This document shows positions 63,838 to 64,000 of a stretch of DNA of 64,000 nucleotides, one piece after another. The notes beneath the pieces were generated by a model that saw nothing but the letters and a program-made list of their open reading frames with translations, searched no databases and was not told where the DNA came from. Origin of the DNA: Planctomycetota bacterium. GTDB taxonomy: Bacteria > Planctomycetota > Planctomycetia > Pirellulales > Pirellulaceae. Each line of letters starts with the position of its first letter. The first letter of the stretch is position 1. The DNA is taken from assembly GCA_014238905.1 (NCBI GenBank), contig JABAAE010000001.1, forward strand, positions 480,712 through 544,711, given 5' to 3'. A program made the translations under genes and the position numbers.

Positions 63838-64000
63838 CTAACCAACGTCACTGATATCCAGGGCAGCACCATACCGATTCATCACTCTCTTCTTCAAGAT
63901 GGCGAAATCCGAAGAATTCAACTGGGGATCCGCCTCCAGAATTTTCTGCGCGTCTTGACGAGCGGAAACCAAAAGCTCAAAGTCGCGTTGTAGATCTGCG
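63838..64000 (-). CDS. recG: ATP-dependent DNA helicase RecG, C-terminal fragment (cut by window edge)
   Basis: A minus-strand frame runs from the right edge to a TAG at 63838, giving the last 54 residues of a protein. The sequence includes ADLQRDFELLVSARQDAQKI, EADPQLNSS and a C-terminal DISDVG, matching the C-terminal wedge region of RecG, which rescues stalled replication forks. The rest of the gene lies beyond the window. Confidence is limited by the short length. Confidence 0.68.
   Translation of the reverse strand, partial: ADLQRDFELLVSARQDAQKILEADPQLNSSDFAILKKRVMNRYGAALDISDVG

Noticed and set aside
1..64000. CRISPR arrays, insertion sequences, phage genes, rRNA or tRNA genes
   Set aside because: Read through for repeats with regular spacers, transposases, integrases and RNA-like folds; none seen. 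A covariance-model scan would be decisive for RNAs and was not possible here.

Overview
The window reads as chromosomal DNA of a planctomycete, most likely a Pirellulales/Rhodopirellula-type marine or aquatic lineage. I infer this from protein families seen directly in the translations: two DUF1501 genes paired with DUF1549/DUF1553 (PSD-type) genes, CxxCH-bearing 'planctomycete cytochrome' domains, a TAT-dependent Gfo/Idh/MocA oxidoreductase, a formylglycine sulfatase, ceramidase-like proteins, SASA-type esterases, a DUF5117-type metalloprotease, a DUF4159 protein and a DUF6807 protein. Gene density is moderate, intergenic gaps are often 100-500 bp, and TTG/GTG starts are common. I see no rRNA, tRNA, CRISPR array, insertion sequence or phage gene.

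Layout. 1-14.4 kb: housekeeping and envelope genes on both strands: a NagB-LmbE fusion, an M13 peptidase, asparaginyl-tRNA synthetase, a Lys-rich small protein, ComF, an LptF/G permease, an iodotyrosine-deiodinase-like flavoprotein, a HEAT/propeller protein, a cytochrome c/DUF2231 membrane protein, thioredoxin and a lipoprotein. 14.4-18.8 kb: a leftward operon (DapA-like, MazG-like, BioF, secreted metallophosphoesterase). 19-32.9 kb: a rightward series (rRNA methyltransferase, RNase D, amidohydrolase, an alkaline-phosphatase-like/EEP fusion translationally coupled to a ceramidase-like gene, two MacA-like adaptors, a MacB-type permease without ATPase, DUF4159).

33-48 kb: accessory secreted functions: small orphan membrane proteins, a tandem SASA esterase, a PhyH dioxygenase, a Gfo/Idh oxidoreductase, a voltage-gated-type channel, a sulfatase, a second ceramidase-like protein, an FG-GAP protein, a sialate O-acetylesterase and DUF6807. 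This set suggests breakdown of sulfated or acetylated glycans and glycolipids, but that is inference from family content. 48.3-50.4 kb: a PTS-EIIA/SLC4-type anion transporter fusion. 50.7-59.5 kb: two DUF1501 + DUF1549/1553 modules around a Gly/Cys-rich lipoprotein. 60-64 kb: a large secreted metalloprotease, a 2-hydroxyacid dehydrogenase and the C-terminal end of RecG at the window edge.

The most interesting items are the EIIA-SLC4 fusion, the apparently metal-site-degenerate phosphatase domain fused to an EEP nuclease/phosphatase, the IYD-like enzyme with all three lid residues conserved, the two-adaptor MacAB-like set without an ATPase, and the tandem SASA protein whose second active site is lost. 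None amounts on present evidence to a proven new system. Short direct repeats (7-16 nt) recur in several intergenic gaps.
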